Positions 46,460 through 56,135 of a DNA stretch of 64,000 nt are shown here, piece after piece; position 1 is the stretch's first letter; each line of letters opens with the position of its first letter. The position numbers and the translations under genes were made by a program. Origin of the DNA: Ereboglobus luteus (GTDB lineage Bacteria; Verrucomicrobiota; Verrucomicrobiia; Opitutales; Opitutaceae); the NCBI RefSeq assembly GCF_003096195.1, contig NZ_CP023004.1, positions 535,299 to 599,298 of the forward strand. The letters are read 5' to 3'. A model generated the notes under the pieces. It made no database searches, was not told where the DNA came from, and saw only the letters and a list, made by a program, of their open reading frames with translations.

Positions 46460-48441
46460 CTACTTGGGAAGCGCCGCCATCTCCTCATGAGCGCCCAAGT
46501 CGCTCGTGCTCCGTATCGCGCGCAGCACCCGGTCGCGCATCGCATCCGGCGAGAGGCCGTGCGCGGCGCGCAGCGTGGCGGCATCGGTGCCGTGCCCGAC
46601 AAACGCATCCGGCCAGCCAATGCACTCGACGGGCGTCGTGACGCCGGCATGTTGCAGCGTCTCAAGCACCGCGCTGCCGAATCCGCCGGTGAGCACATGG
46701 TCCTCCATCGTCACGAGCAGCGGCGCTTTCGCGGCGTGCGCGAGCAGGAGTTCGCTGTCGAGAGGCTTGGCGAAGCGGGCGTTGACCACGCCGACGCTGA
46801 GATTGTTTTCAAGCGCGAGGCGGTCGGAAAGCGCGAGCGCGTCGCGCACCATCGTGCCAAGCGCCCAGATCATCGCGTGCGCGCCTTCGCGCAACACCTC
46901 GGCTTTTCCGACGGGAAGCGCGGAGGGCTCCGCCTTGACCGGAACACCTTGCGCCGCGCCGCGCGGGTAGCGAATGAACATGGGGGCGTTTGCCGTGAGC
47001 GCCGTGTGCATCATGTCAACCAACTCGTCCTCGTCCTTCGGTTGCATGATGACGGCGTTTGGCACGAGGCGCAGATATGCGATGTCGAAGAGTCCGTGGT
47101 GCGTGGCCCCGTCGTTCGGCGAAAGCCCGGCGCGGTCCATGCAGAAAGTGACGGGCAGGTTTTGCAGGCAAACGTCGTGCAAAATCGGGTCGAGGCTGCG
47201 CTGGAGAAACGTCGAGTAAATCGCGACAACGGGGCGGATGTTTTTCGTGGCAAGCCCCGCCGCAAAAACAACTGCGTGCTCCTCGGCGATGCCGACATCA
47301 AAAAACTGGCGGGGCAGCTCGGCCGCGAGGTGGTTGAGCCCGGTGCCGGAAGGCATCGCCGCCGTGATGCCGACAATGCGCGGATCGGCCTTGGCAAACT
47401 TTGTGAGCGTGCGTCCAAACACCTCCTGCCACGCGGGCGGCGCGTCCGTCTTTACCGTCTCGCCGGTCGCCGGATCGTAGGGGCTCGCGCCGTGGAATTT
47501 TTCGGGCGAATTGATCGCGGCGGGCAGGCCGAGCCCTTTTTTTGTGAGGACGTGGACGAGGATTGGCGAGTCGGACTGCTTCGCGAACTCGAGCCGGGCG
47601 GCAAGCTCGTCAATGTCGTGGCCGTTGACGGGGCCGATGTAGCGGAGGCCGTATTTTTCGAAAAGGGATGACTCGACAAAAAATCCTTCGTTTCGCGCTT
47701 CCACTTCATCCAGGTGCGGTGCATTTCCTGCCCGCGCGGCAGCGAGGTGAAGAATTTTTCGAGGTCGTTGTGGATTTTGTTGTAAGTGGGGCTGGTGCTC
47801 AGGCGCGTGAGGTAGCGCGAGATGGCGCCGACGTTGCGCGCGATCGACCACTCGTTGTCGTTGAGGATGACGATGAGGCGCTTCGTGGATGTAATGATGT
47901 TGTTGAGCGCCTCCATGGTTACGCCGCAGGTGAACGCCCCGTCGCCGCAAACCGCGACGATGTGCTCGTCGGTGCCGTTAAGGTCGCGCGCGGCGGCCAT
48001 GCCAAGCGCGGCGCTGAGCGCGGTGCCGGCGTGGCCCGCGCCGAAGCTGTCGTGCGGAGACTCGGCGCGATTGCAGAAGCCCGACACTCCGCCGGTATGC
48101 CGGAGTTTTTTGAAAAACTCGCCGCGCCGCCCCGTGAGCAGCTTGTGCACGTAGGCCTGGTGCGAGACGTCGAAAACAATTTGGTCCTTTGGCGTGTCGA
48201 AAACGCGATGCAGCGCGATGGTGAGCTCGACAACACCGAGGTTCGGCCCCACGTGCCCGCCGTTGCGCGAGGTGACGGCGATAATCTCATCGCGGATTTC
48301 CTGCGCCAGGCGCGGCAGCTCATCCGGCGGCAGTTTCTTGAGGTCCGCGGGCGAGTTGATCGCGTCGAGCACGCGCGCATCGCCGTCGGCCACGGGACGG
48401 TCCGGCTGGGAAAATGCGGAAGGGTTGGTGGGCGGACTCAT
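46460..48441 (-). pseudogene. dxs: 1-deoxy-D-xylulose-5-phosphate synthase, frameshifted
   Basis: Dxs condenses pyruvate and glyceraldehyde-3-phosphate with TPP, the first step of the MEP pathway. The N-terminal part (48441 to about 47690) has HVGPNLGVVELTIALHRVF, the TPP/Mg motif GDGAFTCGVTMEALNN and NDNEWSI. After MKWKRETKDF the frame breaks. The second part (about 47680 to 46460) continues SSLFEKYGLRYIGPVNGHD, then DVGIAEEHAVVFAAGLA, HHGLFDIAYLR and the C-terminal domain. One extra base at the A6 tract (47678-47683, T6 in the coding strand) joins them into a 660-residue enzyme of normal length. It sits directly behind xseB. Confidence 0.9.
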
Positions 48442-48444
48442 CCG

Positions 48445-48729
48445 TTATTCGCGGTCGGCAACGGGAAAATCGGCGAGTTCCGCATCGCCGTTTTTCTGTT
48501 TCTTGAGCAGCTCGATTTTCATCTCTGCGTCCTTGAGGCGCGCCTCGCAGATTTTGAGCAATTTGCCGCCTTCCTCAAATTTAACGAGCAACTCGGCCAG
48601 CGGGGTGTCCCCGGATTCCATCGACTCAATGATTGACTCGAGTTGTTCGAGCGCCTGCTCGAAGGAAAGCGGGGTTTGCCGCGCCCTGGCTGATGTCTGT
48701 TTTTTTGCGTCCACGTTGAAAGGACGCAA
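48445..48729 (-). CDS. xseB: Exodeoxyribonuclease VII small subunit
   Basis: XseB (94 residues) is a two-helix coiled protein that binds the XseA large subunit to form exonuclease VII. The signature is visible: PLSFEQALEQLESIIESMES, LLVKFEEGGKLLKICEARLK and DAEMKIELL. The acidic C-terminal extension is short. It heads the operon with dxs, a very common arrangement, with a 3-base gap to the dxs start codon. xseA is not in the window. Confidence 0.92.
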   Translation of the reverse strand: MRPFNVDAKKQTSARARQTPLSFEQALEQLESIIESMESGDTPLAELLVKFEEGGKLLKICEARLKDAEMKIELLKKQKNGDAELADFPVADRE

Positions 48730-48886
48730 TTAATGAAGTGTGGCGCGCCCGTTTTCAAGGGAGTAAAATGAGCGTGCAGTTCAAAAAAAACGAGCAAGCG
48801 CCCGCAACCATGACGGCATGGCGAAGCCCCCGCCATTTGAGTCAAAAGTTTTTCCGGCGATTGCCGGAGACCGTCCCGCCGCCGGC

Positions 48887-50392
48887 TTATTCGCCAAGCT
48901 GCACGTTGTAACGGTTCAGCGATGTGGTTTCGAGACGGGCGAGCTCCGCGAGCGCAAGCCGGAGGTTCACGCGGGCGTCAATCTCGGCGAGCCGGGCGGT
49001 GTCGTAATCCTCCTTGGCTTCCTGCACGCGGCGGAAAGTGCTCAAGCCCTGGTCGTAACGGGCCTTTTCAAGTTCGTATTGCTGTTCGCTGAGCTTTGTG
49101 GCGAGCGTGGTGATTCGCACGCCTTCGTCGCTTGTTTGCACGCTGCGGACCGCGGTGCGCACTTGCACGAGGACGTTTTGGTCGAGCTGCTCGTAGCCAA
49201 CTTGCAGGGAATCGAGAGAGGCCTTGGCGTTGGCGAGGTTGGCGCGCTCGCGACGGCGGCCCCACGGATAAGTGAGCGTGGCACCGACGCTCCAATCGTG
49301 GTCGTCCTGGCTGAGCGTTTGGTTGAAGGCGCGTCCGAAGGTGCCGCGCGTGGCGTCGTAGCCGGCCGCGCCCACGAGATCGAGTTGGGGGAGACGGTTC
49401 CTTTTGGCGACGGCGAGGTCGATTTCGGATTGCTTGATCGCAAGGCGGGTCGACGCGAGCGAAGGCGAGTTGTCGCGGGCGAGCTTGTAGGAGCGGGCGA
49501 AGGAAACCGAAACGTCGTCGATTTTGCTCACGGCAAGCGGGCCGATGGCGGCCTCGAATTGGAAGGGGTTGATGAGCGAGAGGAGCGCGTCCTCGGCGTC
49601 ATTGACTGCTTTTTGCGCAACAATGATATCGCGTTGCGCGGTGGCCACGCCGACCTCGGCCTGAAGCACGTCGAGGTTGGTGGCGGTGCCGACCTGACGG
49701 CGCATTTTGTTTTCCTCAAGGAGCTTTTGCGCAACCTCGAGCGAGAACTTGCGGACTTCAAGGCGCGCGCGGACGAAGTCGAGATTGTAGTAGGCGTCCT
49801 CGACGGAGCGGATGGTGGAAAGGACGGTGCTTTTGAGGTCGTAGTTGGAGCGGTCGATGCTGAGCCGCGCGCGTTCGATGGTGGCCTTGTTGACGGTGGA
49901 ACCGAAGTTCTTGAGAAGGGGTTGCGTGACCCTGAGCGTGAGGCCGCTGCCCCAGGCGGGATCAAAAACAGGAGTGGAGGATGAGGGGCCGGAATAGTCC
50001 CTGCGGCTGGCGGCGTAACCAAGCTGGAGCGTGGCACCGGTGATTATTTTTTGCGAGACGGAGACGCTGGCGTCGGTTTCATGCGTGCCGGATGCGTTTC
50101 CCGCGCCGTAAAGATCGGAGCGGCTGTAGGAGCGGTTGGCGTTTGCGGAAAAGCTGGGATCGTATTCGGCCCTGGCGATTTCGAGGGTGTTCACCGCCGA
50201 TTCCGTGTCGATGCGCTGGATGCGAAGGTCGAAATTCTTGTCGAGCGCCATGGCGACGCATTGCTCAATGGTGAGCCGTGGCGGAGTGCTCTCACCGGGC
50301 TGGGATTCGGACGCCGGTTGTGTTGCCTGGGCGTTGGCGAGCGTGGAGAGAAGGAGGGCGGCGACGGGCGCGAGGGCAAATCGTTTGAGCAT
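48887..50392 (-). CDS. TolC-family outer-membrane channel protein
   Basis: This outer-membrane efflux channel has 501 residues. After a signal peptide (PVAALLLSTLANAQ) come two OEP repeats, each with long amphipathic helices. RLTIEQCVAMALDKNFDLRI starts the first, and PSLASTRLAIKQSEIDLAVA starts the second; helical barrels contain QVGTATNLDVLQAEVGVATA and YDQGLSTFRRVQEAKEDY, typical of TolC/NodT. ATG 50392 is preferred over an upstream ATG that would extend the signal. It is a single gene; efflux partners are elsewhere. Confidence 0.93.
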   Translation of the reverse strand: MLKRFALAPVAALLLSTLANAQATQPASESQPGESTPPRLTIEQCVAMALDKNFDLRIQRIDTESAVNTLEIARAEYDPSFSANANRSYSRSDLYGAGNASGTHETDASVSVSQKIITGATLQLGYAASRRDYSGPSSSTPVFDPAWGSGLTLRVTQPLLKNFGSTVNKATIERARLSIDRSNYDLKSTVLSTIRSVEDAYYNLDFVRARLEVRKFSLEVAQKLLEENKMRRQVGTATNLDVLQAEVGVATAQRDIIVAQKAVNDAEDALLSLINPFQFEAAIGPLAVSKIDDVSVSFARSYKLARDNSPSLASTRLAIKQSEIDLAVAKRNRLPQLDLVGAAGYDATRGTFGRAFNQTLSQDDHDWSVGATLTYPWGRRRERANLANAKASLDSLQVGYEQLDQNVLVQVRTAVRSVQTSDEGVRITTLATKLSEQQYELEKARYDQGLSTFRRVQEAKEDYDTARLAEIDARVNLRLALAELARLETTSLNRYNVQLGE

Positions 50393-50592
50393 GGATGTTT
50401 CTGTTTTGAAAACCGGGGATGCGTGGTGTGTGCGTTTTATGAACACGTGCGTTGGTCAAAAAGTTACAGGTTAATGGGAGGCTTGAGCGTGGCGTCGAAA
50501 ATTTTCCTGATGTTTTCGGACGACTCGCGCCTGACGCATGTCGCGGGCGGTGGTTGCGTTTTTTTTGGGATATGCGATGTGTTTTTTTGCAC

Positions 50593-50625
50593 AAAAGCAG
50601 AAAAGCTGCGGGCTTTTCTGCTTTT
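50593..50625 (-). terminator. Intrinsic terminator of the foldase gene
   Basis: AAAAGCAGAAAAGC (50593-50606) and GCTTTTCTGCTTTT (50612-50625) form a perfect 14-bp stem with T-rich ends on both strands, 26 bases behind the PpiD-like stop. It also shields the TolC promoter. Confidence 0.85.
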
Positions 50626-50650
50626 GGTTTATCGAAACATGCCCCGCTTG

Positions 50651-52342
50651 TTAACGGTTCGTTGTCGGGTCGGTTTTCGCGCGCTCGGCATTGGCGAGAT
50701 TGCGACGATACTGGCCGGCGTATTCCATCGCCTTGCGATTCGCGATCTGGCTGGCGAAGAGCGCGTAGTTGGGATTGCCCTCCGTGAGATCGGGGAGCTC
50801 GCAGCTTTGCGCATAAACGAAGCGGCCGTCCCTGGAAACGATGGACATGTCGGAAACCTCGCCCTGCTTGAGGTGCTCGAGCGCGGCGACAATGTTGCCG
50901 TCAATGGTCTCGTAGGTCGCGGTGCGGAGCGTGAAGGCGGGAATGGACTTGGCGCTCACGGTCACGCCCTCGGCGGTCGCGGCCTTCGTGGCGGCGGCCT
51001 CGAAGGAGGAACCCGCGGCGATCGCGTCCTGAATCCGGGTCTTGAGTTTCTGGCCAAGGGCAACGAACTGTCTTTGGTTTTCCTGCGCGATGTAATCCTC
51101 GGAAACCTTGACGCTCACTTCCTCGAACCCGGGCTCGCGCGAGGGAATCGTGGTCTGCCAGAAAAGGATCACCGCACCGTTGTTGGTGTTGATGGCGTGG
51201 GAGACGCGGTTTTCGGCGCTCAGGCTGAACGCCTCGCGCGCGATGGCGTAGCGGCTGTTGCCAAACCGGGCGGGAGGTTCGTCCTCGGAGAAATCGGGCA
51301 CGCTGTTGATCGTGGCGTTGTTCTGAATGAGGATGCGGGCGAAGTCGGGCGAGTCGGGGGTGATCTTGTCGGCGTAAAGTTTGTCCGCGAGGTTGCTGGC
51401 GGCCTTGTAGGCGGCGTCAATTGCGAGTTGCTGGCGGAGCGAAAGCTCTACCTGCGGTTTCACCTGCGCGTAGTCGTTGTCGGGCGTCGACTCGGCGGGA
51501 AGCGCCATGCTCTCCGGGGCGGCCGCGGGCTTGGGGAAGCGGGCGGGATTCGCATCATAATGGGCGCGGATCTCGGCCTCGGTAGGCGAGATTCCGGCCA
51601 TGAAATGCGTTGCGGCGATTTCCGCGTAGCTAACACGAACGCGCGGGGAAATGGTGTAGCGGGCGCGGTTGGCCTCGAAGTAAGTGGTAAGCTCGAGATC
51701 GGAGGGCGTGATGGTTGTCTTGAAACTGTCACGCGCAATGGTCGCGGTCTGGAGTGTCCAAGTGCTGTCGAACTGCTTGAGCACCTGCTGCACCTCGGAG
51801 GGGAGAACGTAGCCCGGGCCGGCGATGAGCCTGGAGGTTGCGGCGATGCGGGCATCCTCGGCGAGGACGCGCGCGAAGTCGGCGGGCGTGGCGCTCACGC
51901 CAAGGTGCCGGGGATCCTTGCGGATAATGTTGTAGGTGTCGGCGTCGAACCGGGGGGCGTCGCCCTCGCTTCGCTGCGCCATGAAGATGGGAATGCTTTG
52001 AATGTAGGCCTTGAGCTCGGCGTCCGTCGCCTGGGGCACATTGAGCTGGTTGGCGGTGTGAAGCATGGCGTAACGCTCATATGAGTATTGAGTGACGTCG
52101 ATGCCGCGCCTAGCGTAGAGAAGCGTGGCGCTCAGCGAGCCGTCGCGCATGATGCGCGAGTAGTCCTGCTCGTTGCTCAGATCGAGGTCAAAAAACGGGC
52201 GCTTGGGAGCCTTGTATTCGCTGCGGCCAAAACCGCCGGCCGTGTTCGTGATAAAAACAAAGGAGATTATGACACCCGCCAGCAGCACGAAGAAGATGAT
52301 GCGGAAGTGTTGTTGGAAGGTTTTCTGAATCCAAGTAATCAT
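50651..52342 (-). CDS. Membrane-anchored peptidyl-prolyl isomerase/chaperone (PpiD/SurA-like)
   Basis: This 563-residue protein starts with one transmembrane helix (IIFFVLLAGVIISFVFITNT, about 15-34). A SurA_N-type helical chaperone domain follows, with YARRGIDVTQYSYERYAMLH and the LNVPQATDAELKAYIQ pattern. The C-terminal half contains a parvulin-like region, but the classical catalytic His-x-Ser-x-D spacing is not clear, so it may work mainly as a chaperone. It would assist outer-membrane protein folding, consistent with its neighbour TolC. It is single, with a strong terminator. Confidence 0.83.
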   Translation of the reverse strand: MITWIQKTFQQHFRIIFFVLLAGVIISFVFITNTAGGFGRSEYKAPKRPFFDLDLSNEQDYSRIMRDGSLSATLLYARRGIDVTQYSYERYAMLHTANQLNVPQATDAELKAYIQSIPIFMAQRSEGDAPRFDADTYNIIRKDPRHLGVSATPADFARVLAEDARIAATSRLIAGPGYVLPSEVQQVLKQFDSTWTLQTATIARDSFKTTITPSDLELTTYFEANRARYTISPRVRVSYAEIAATHFMAGISPTEAEIRAHYDANPARFPKPAAAPESMALPAESTPDNDYAQVKPQVELSLRQQLAIDAAYKAASNLADKLYADKITPDSPDFARILIQNNATINSVPDFSEDEPPARFGNSRYAIAREAFSLSAENRVSHAINTNNGAVILFWQTTIPSREPGFEEVSVKVSEDYIAQENQRQFVALGQKLKTRIQDAIAAGSSFEAAATKAATAEGVTVSAKSIPAFTLRTATYETIDGNIVAALEHLKQGEVSDMSIVSRDGRFVYAQSCELPDLTEGNPNYALFASQIANRKAMEYAGQYRRNLANAERAKTDPTTNR

Positions 52343-52507
52343 GGGATGTAGGTAGAAAAAGGGAAAACGCTAGACCGGGAGGCGGGTGTGTCAACGTGGG
52401 AGATTTGGAAAAAGAAAAAACCGTCGCGGAGAATTAAAACGCTTTACAGTGGCTGGAAAGCCATGCACGTTTCGCCCTTTTCCAACTTTTACACCACATA
52501 AAACACC

Positions 52508-52603
52508 ATGGGCAATCTGAAGAAGAAACGTCGTCTGAAAATGTCGAAGCACAAACGCCGCAAGCGTTTGAAATCAAATCGTCACAAAAAGCGCACGTGG
52601 TAA
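52508..52603 (+). CDS. Very small basic ribosome-associated protein (mS38/COX24/AURKAIP1-like, bS22-type)
   Basis: The 31-residue frame encodes 18 Lys/Arg residues: [20 protein letters not shown] and onward, ending HKKRTW. The [17 protein letters not shown] core is that of the AURKAIP1/COX24 domain family, homologous to mitochondrial mS38 and to mycobacterial bS22. It would bind 16S rRNA at the small-subunit decoding region. The gene has no obvious Shine-Dalgarno, but is followed by an intrinsic terminator at 52691-52717. It is too short for usual gene finders. Confidence 0.85.
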
Positions 52604-52690
52604 GGGCGAGCGGTTGCGAGCGATTCGCAACGCGCCCTTTGCCGCCGTCGTTGCACGCAAAAACGACATCACGCCCGCAAAACCATTTCA

Positions 52691-52717
52691 CCCGCTCTCT
52701 CAAGGAGCGGGTTTTTT
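52691..52717 (+). terminator. Intrinsic terminator behind the mS38-like gene
   Basis: CCCGCTC (52691-52697) pairs with GAGCGGG (52705-52711) around TCTCAAG, followed by six T. Confidence 0.87.
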
Positions 52718-52827
52718 AGTGCAAAAACACGACGGACGGATGGCGCGCCGCCCCGGGCGCACGCGTTACCGCGCACGTAATAAAATTACGGCATCCGCCC
52801 GGCGAATGCGTTTTTCAGAACTAGAGA

Positions 52828-52856
52828 TTGACAGCTTTGCGAGAGGTCGTGAGATT
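52828..52856 (+). promoter_or_regulatory. Candidate promoter of tRNA-His
   Basis: A consensus -35 TTGACA (52828-52833) lies 17 bases before a weak -10 GAGATT (52851-52856). The tRNA starts 18 bases downstream. The spacing is ideal but the -10 is poor. Confidence 0.45.
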
Positions 52857-52873
52857 CGCCGCCCTTTTCTTAC

Positions 52874-52951
52874 GGCGATCATAGCTCAGTTGGTTAGAGC
52901 ACAAGATTGTGAATCTTGGGGTCGCGGGTTCGAGTCCCGTTGGTCGCCCCA
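52874..52951 (+). tRNA. tRNA-His (GUG)
   Basis: The 78-base gene has the His-specific G-1:C73 pair encoded. G-1 is 52874; the acceptor GCGATCA (52875-52881) pairs with TGGTCGC (52941-52947), then C73 and encoded CCA (52949-52951). The anticodon stem CAAGA/TCTTG holds loop TTGTGAA with anticodon GTG (52909-52911). Confidence 0.95.
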
Positions 52952-53025
52952 TTTTGCGAGTGTCGCAAGATGTTTTACCCAAGCGCATAAAAGCGCTCCT
53001 TGCGCGCCTCCGTGACGCTTGAGGC

Positions 53026-54128
53026 TCACAAAACCACCATCTCGTCGCGATGCATGACCTCGAGATGTTTGCGCGCCGGATACAACGCGCGCATTTCATC
53101 GCCGTGCTTGCCGGCGATTTTTGCGATGTCCTCGCTGCCATACGAAATTTTTCCCCGCGCGATCACGACACCCCCGGACGTGGTGACATTCACGATCTCA
53201 CCCGCCGCAAAAACACCCGTCGCCCCCGTCACGCCCACGGCGAGCAAACTCCGCCCGCGCTCCCGCAGCGCCGGCACCGCGTCGTCCTTCACGCTAATCG
53301 CGCACACGGGGCGCTGAAAATACGCGAGCCAGCGTTTTTTCGATTCCATGGGAATTCCGCTCGGCACAAAAAACGTGCCCGGCCCTTGCCCGCAAGCAAC
53401 CGGTGCATGATTTCAGGCTCCGCTCCGCTGGCGATAAACACACCGCAGCCGGATTTCATGGCGAGCTTCGCGGCGGCGATTTTGCTGATCATGCCGCCGG
53501 TCGCCGTGATGCTTGTCGTGCCGCCCGCCATCGCCTCGATCTCGGGCGTGATCTTGTTCACCACGGGCACGATTTTTCCCGTGCCCTTCATGTCGATCAA
53601 TCCCGGCGCGGTTGAAATGATGAACAAATATTGCGCGCCGACCAGGCTCGCGACCATCGCCGAAAGCATGTCGTTGTCGCCAAACTTGAACTCGGCCGCG
53701 CTCACCGCGTCGTTCTCGTTGATCACGGGAATCGTTTCGTAGTCGATCAGCGTCTCCAGGCATTTTTTCACACCGAGATAACGCTCGCGCCCGCGCAGGT
53801 CCTCGTGCGTAAGCAACACCTGCGCGGCGGTCAGCCCGTGCGGATCGAAGCCGTCCTGCCAGTATTGCATGAGCAGCGACTGACCGATGGCGGCGCACGC
53901 CTGTTTCTTGGAAATATCCCTCGGTTTTTTTCCCAGGCCGAGCCGGCCCATGCCCAAGCCGCACGCCGCGGACGACACGACAATCACCTCGACGCCCCTC
54001 GCGCGAAACTCGGCGATCTCCGAGCAAAGCGCGGCAATGCGCGCGGCATCCAATTTCCCGATGCCGGTCGTGAGCACGCCGGTGCCGAGTTTGATGACAA
54101 TGCGTTTTGGCTGTGCAATGGGTTTCAT
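53026..54128 (-). pseudogene. proB: Glutamate 5-kinase, frameshifted before the PUA domain
   Basis: ProB phosphorylates glutamate in proline synthesis. The kinase domain is intact from 54128: RIVIKLGTGVLTTGIGKLDA, VSSAACGLGMGRLGL, PVINENDAVSAAEFKFGDND and ITATGGMISKIAAAKLAMKS. At about 53370-53385 the frame breaks after LLAGKG. The PUA domain continues in another frame, starting at PSGIPMESKKRWLAYF and ending at 53026 (VSVKDDAV, then YPARKHLEVMHRDEMVVL). One extra base in the CC/GGG or T6 stretch gives a normal 367-residue ProB. proA is not near. Confidence 0.88.
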
Positions 54129-54296
54129 GCGGAATGGAAACTGCGAATGATTGAGTCACGACCTTACGCGATTATTTCGCCGCCCCGCCAGTCCCAAGTG
54201 AACACCATCGCCGCAAAAATACGGCTCGGCCCGGCGATTTTGTTCGTCAGGCCGCTTGACGACTTTGTTAATGTGCCAGTTTCACCGCGCTCGCAC

Positions 54297-55040
54297 ATGC
54301 ACTCAACCGTCCTCACAACCATTGCCGCCACGGGTTTTACCGTCGCCTTTTTTCACGCGGCAATCCCCACGCACTGGCTGCCGTTCGTGCTTGTGTCGCG
54401 CGTGCGCGGCTGGTCGCGGGGCAAAACACTCCTCGTCGCGCTCTTCGCCGGGCTGGGGCACGTGCTGGTGACAAGCCTGCTCGGGCTCGCGATCGCGTGG
54501 CTCGGCTTCGAACTGGACGAACATCTAGGCCACTCCTTTTCGTGGATCATCGGCGGCGCGTTGATGCTTGTGGGATGCTTTTATCTCTGGCGGCAATTTC
54601 GCGGCAAGGGAGTCTGCCACCACCATGTGCCCGAAACCACCCACAAGCCCAGCGAACATTGCGGCCACGAGGGCGAGCACGACCCGAGCCACTGGGAGGA
54701 GGAGCTGACGCAAAGCGCGCTCGCCACCAAGCGCAAGAGTGACTGGACCGTGATATCGGGCCTGTTCGTGATGCTCACGCTATCGCCCTGCGAGGCGTTT
54801 CTGCCCGTGTATCTTTCCGGGGTGCAGTTCGGCTGGCGCGGGTTCCTCATCCTGAGCGCGATTCTCGCCGCGGGCGCGCTGGCCGGCATGCTCCTGTTCA
54901 CATTTCTCACGCTGGTGGGCCTGGAGCGAGTCAACTTGAAGCGTGTCGAACGCTGGGAGGCGGGCCTGCTCGGCATCCTGTTTTGCACACTCGGCGCGCT
55001 GTTCATCGTCATCGAAAGCGGCCATGCGCACGCGCATTAA
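54297..55040 (+). CDS. Polytopic membrane protein with His-rich loop, putative metal transporter
   Basis: The 247-residue product has about six transmembrane helices. The first carries HAAIPTHWLPF and the second GLGHVLVTSLLG, resembling NicO/UreH- or LysE-like exporters. A hydrophilic loop (about 102-140) is packed with His, Cys and Glu (GVCHHHVPETTHKPSEHCGH), followed by TLSPCEAFLPVYL, a Pro-Cys turn typical of CcdA/DsbD or heavy-metal carriers. The C-terminus ends HAHAH. Metal (Ni, Co, Zn, Cu) export or sensing is an inference. It is followed by mutY after 3 bases. Confidence 0.78.
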   Translation: MHSTVLTTIAATGFTVAFFHAAIPTHWLPFVLVSRVRGWSRGKTLLVALFAGLGHVLVTSLLGLAIAWLGFELDEHLGHSFSWIIGGALMLVGCFYLWRQFRGKGVCHHHVPETTHKPSEHCGHEGEHDPSHWEEELTQSALATKRKSDWTVISGLFVMLTLSPCEAFLPVYLSGVQFGWRGFLILSAILAAGALAGMLLFTFLTLVGLERVNLKRVERWEAGLLGILFCTLGALFIVIESGHAHAH

Positions 55041-55043
55041 AAC

Positions 55044-56102
55044 GTGAACGCGGCCCTCGACAAAAAAACATTCCGGAGCGATCTGCTCGCGTGGTATCGC
55101 GCCAGCGCGCGCGCGCTTCCCTGGCGCGCGAAACCGTCGCTCTACAAAACCGTTGTCTCCGAGTTCATGCTCCAGCAAACGCAGGTGAAAACCGCCCTGC
55201 CCTATTTCGAACGCTGGATTCGCGAGCTACCCGGGTTCGACGCGCTCGCCACCGCGCCCGAAGCGCGCGTGCTCAAGCTCTGGGAAGGCCTCGGTTATTA
55301 CTCGCGCGCCCGCAACCTCCACAAACTCGCGCTCGCCATCACCGCCAGGCCCGAACCGCCGCGCGCGCCCGCCGCGTGGCTCGAATTGCCCGGCGTCGGC
55401 CCCTACACGGCCGCGGCGATCACAAGCATCTCGTTCGGCGAGCCGGTCGCGTGCGTGGACGGAAACGTCGTGCGCATCCTCGCGCGGCTGACGGCGGACG
55501 GCACCGTGTTTCGCGATTCCTCCAGCGCCGCAAAATATTTCACGCCGATCGCCAACGCGCTTGTAAACAAAGCCGCCCCCGGCGACCACAACCAGGCCAT
55601 GATGGAGCTCGGCGCGACCATTTGCACGAGACAAAATCCATCGTGCGCAATCTGCCCCGTCCGCTCCAGTTGCGCCGGCGCGCGCACACTTTCACCCGAG
55701 CAATTCCCAAGGCTCGCCGCAAAAAAAACGGAGGAGCAAAGCGTCTGCCGCATTTGGTTTTTGAGCACAAAACGCGACGCCGTGCTGCTTCACCGCGCCT
55801 CGCCTTCCGCGCGCAGGCTGGCCGGAATATTCGAGCTGCCCTCGCCGGCTGACATCGAATTGGACGAAAAAGACCTGACCACGAAAAACGCAAAACTGGT
55901 TGCCGAGCAAAAACGCAGCATCACGCGCTATCGCATCACGGAAAAGTTTCTCGCGCTGACACCCGGCGCGCCATTGCGCCGCCGCATCGACGCGCGCATT
56001 AAAACCTCCGCCGGCATGCTCCAATGGATCGCCCTGAGCGATCTCGACAAGATAACCCTTTCCGGCCCCCACCGGCGAATCGTGCAAAAACATTTTGCCT
56101 GA
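55044..56102 (+). CDS. mutY: A/G-specific adenine glycosylase
   Basis: MutY (352 residues) removes adenine opposite 8-oxo-G. It has PWR near the start, the catalytic helix with EFMLQQTQVKTALPYF (Glu in SEFMLQQT), the helix-hairpin-helix LPGVGPYTAAAI, catalytic Asp in VDGNVVR, the [4Fe-4S] set C-x6-C-x2-C-x5-C (CTRQNPSCAICPVRSSC) and a NUDIX-like C-terminal domain (about 235-350). The start is GTG at 55044. It is coupled to the membrane protein gene. Confidence 0.95.
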   Translation: MNAALDKKTFRSDLLAWYRASARALPWRAKPSLYKTVVSEFMLQQTQVKTALPYFERWIRELPGFDALATAPEARVLKLWEGLGYYSRARNLHKLALAITARPEPPRAPAAWLELPGVGPYTAAAITSISFGEPVACVDGNVVRILARLTADGTVFRDSSSAAKYFTPIANALVNKAAPGDHNQAMMELGATICTRQNPSCAICPVRSSCAGARTLSPEQFPRLAAKKTEEQSVCRIWFLSTKRDAVLLHRASPSARRLAGIFELPSPADIELDEKDLTTKNAKLVAEQKRSITRYRITEKFLALTPGAPLRRRIDARIKTSAGMLQWIALSDLDKITLSGPHRRIVQKHFA

Positions 56103-56135
56103 CTCCGCGCAAGGCGCGCCCACGCACACGCGGTG

